A DNA stretch of 64,000 nucleotides from Theodoxus fluviatilis. Lineage: Eukaryota; Mollusca; Gastropoda; Cycloneritida; Neritidae. The DNA is taken from the NCBI GenBank assembly GCA_034096865.1, contig JAWQFJ010000573.1:37388-101387 (forward strand). Direction: 5' to 3'. Shown in pieces: positions 63,713 to 64,000 of the stretch. Under the pieces are notes generated by a model. It was not told where the DNA came from. It saw only the letters and a list, made by a program, of their open reading frames with translations, and made no database searches. How positions within the stretch are numbered: the stretch's first letter is position 1; every line of letters starts with the position of its first letter. The position numbers were made by a program, and so were the translations under genes.

Positions 63713-64000
63713 AACCCGGGTTCAACTGTAGACTATTTTGTCGAAAATATTAGGCCTCGATTCATTTCGATCAATTCAAGGGACATAATTCATAGAGCGT
63801 ACGTATACGGTGTTGATTGTTTGCAAGTGATAAAACATTTTCGGCAGTATATGTCCAGAAATAACCTATACACCTACTCCTCTAAATATACAAAGGAACA
63901 CTCGAACATCAAACACTTCCGTGTACATACACTTTTCCATTCTCGAACCCTGAGAAGCACATTACAGGCTCTGCCGTCTATCAGCGGCATCGTCTCCGCC

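Overview
This is a eukaryotic nuclear window. It has GT-AG introns, AATAAA signals, SINE-, LINE- and hAT-type mobile elements, and an extreme load of micro- and minisatellites. The interspersed repeats resemble those I associate with molluscs, including SINE-like copies ending in tetranucleotide tails and a LINE 3' end with a GAA tail. I therefore infer a lophotrochozoan, probably a gastropod mollusc, but the species is not established.

Layout. (1) Positions 1-11,152 form a giant inverted repeat centred near 5,370. Each arm carries, from outside in: a 25-bp tandem array, retroelement-like tails, an intact 266-codon ORF, purine/pyrimidine tracts, a SINE fragment, a 281-bp foldback, and a 190/215-bp satellite. 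A GC-rich core sits at the centre. The arms are highly similar but not identical. (2) Positions 11,440-14,281 hold the last two exons of a plus-strand single-pass membrane protein gene. Its upstream exons must lie inside or beyond the palindrome. (3) Positions 14,495-62,200 hold a complete minus-strand gene that I reconstruct as MED24, Mediator subunit 24. It has 21 coding exons with matching splice phases, 3,045 nt including the stop, and 1,014 residues. The membrane-protein gene and MED24 are convergent, with candidate poly(A) signals about 215 bp apart. (4) Positions 62,200-64,000 are upstream sequence with SINE copies and one weak candidate first exon on the plus strand.

The main unusual feature is that most MED24 introns contain their own minisatellite. 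At least three arrays appear to have been seeded by the gene's own exon edges. The 51-bp array before exon 20 repeats that exon's 3' splice site about 42 times and stays in frame. The array before exon 12 repeats that exon's acceptor. The roughly 85-90-bp array before exon 3 is built from exon 3 sequence. Two further arrays grew inside SINE copies. The long ORFs in these arrays arise because short units without stops are repeated; they are not genes.

Limits: no alignment or database search was run. Family calls rest on reading translations and on remembered family sequence. Coordinates of repeats are approximate to a few bases.
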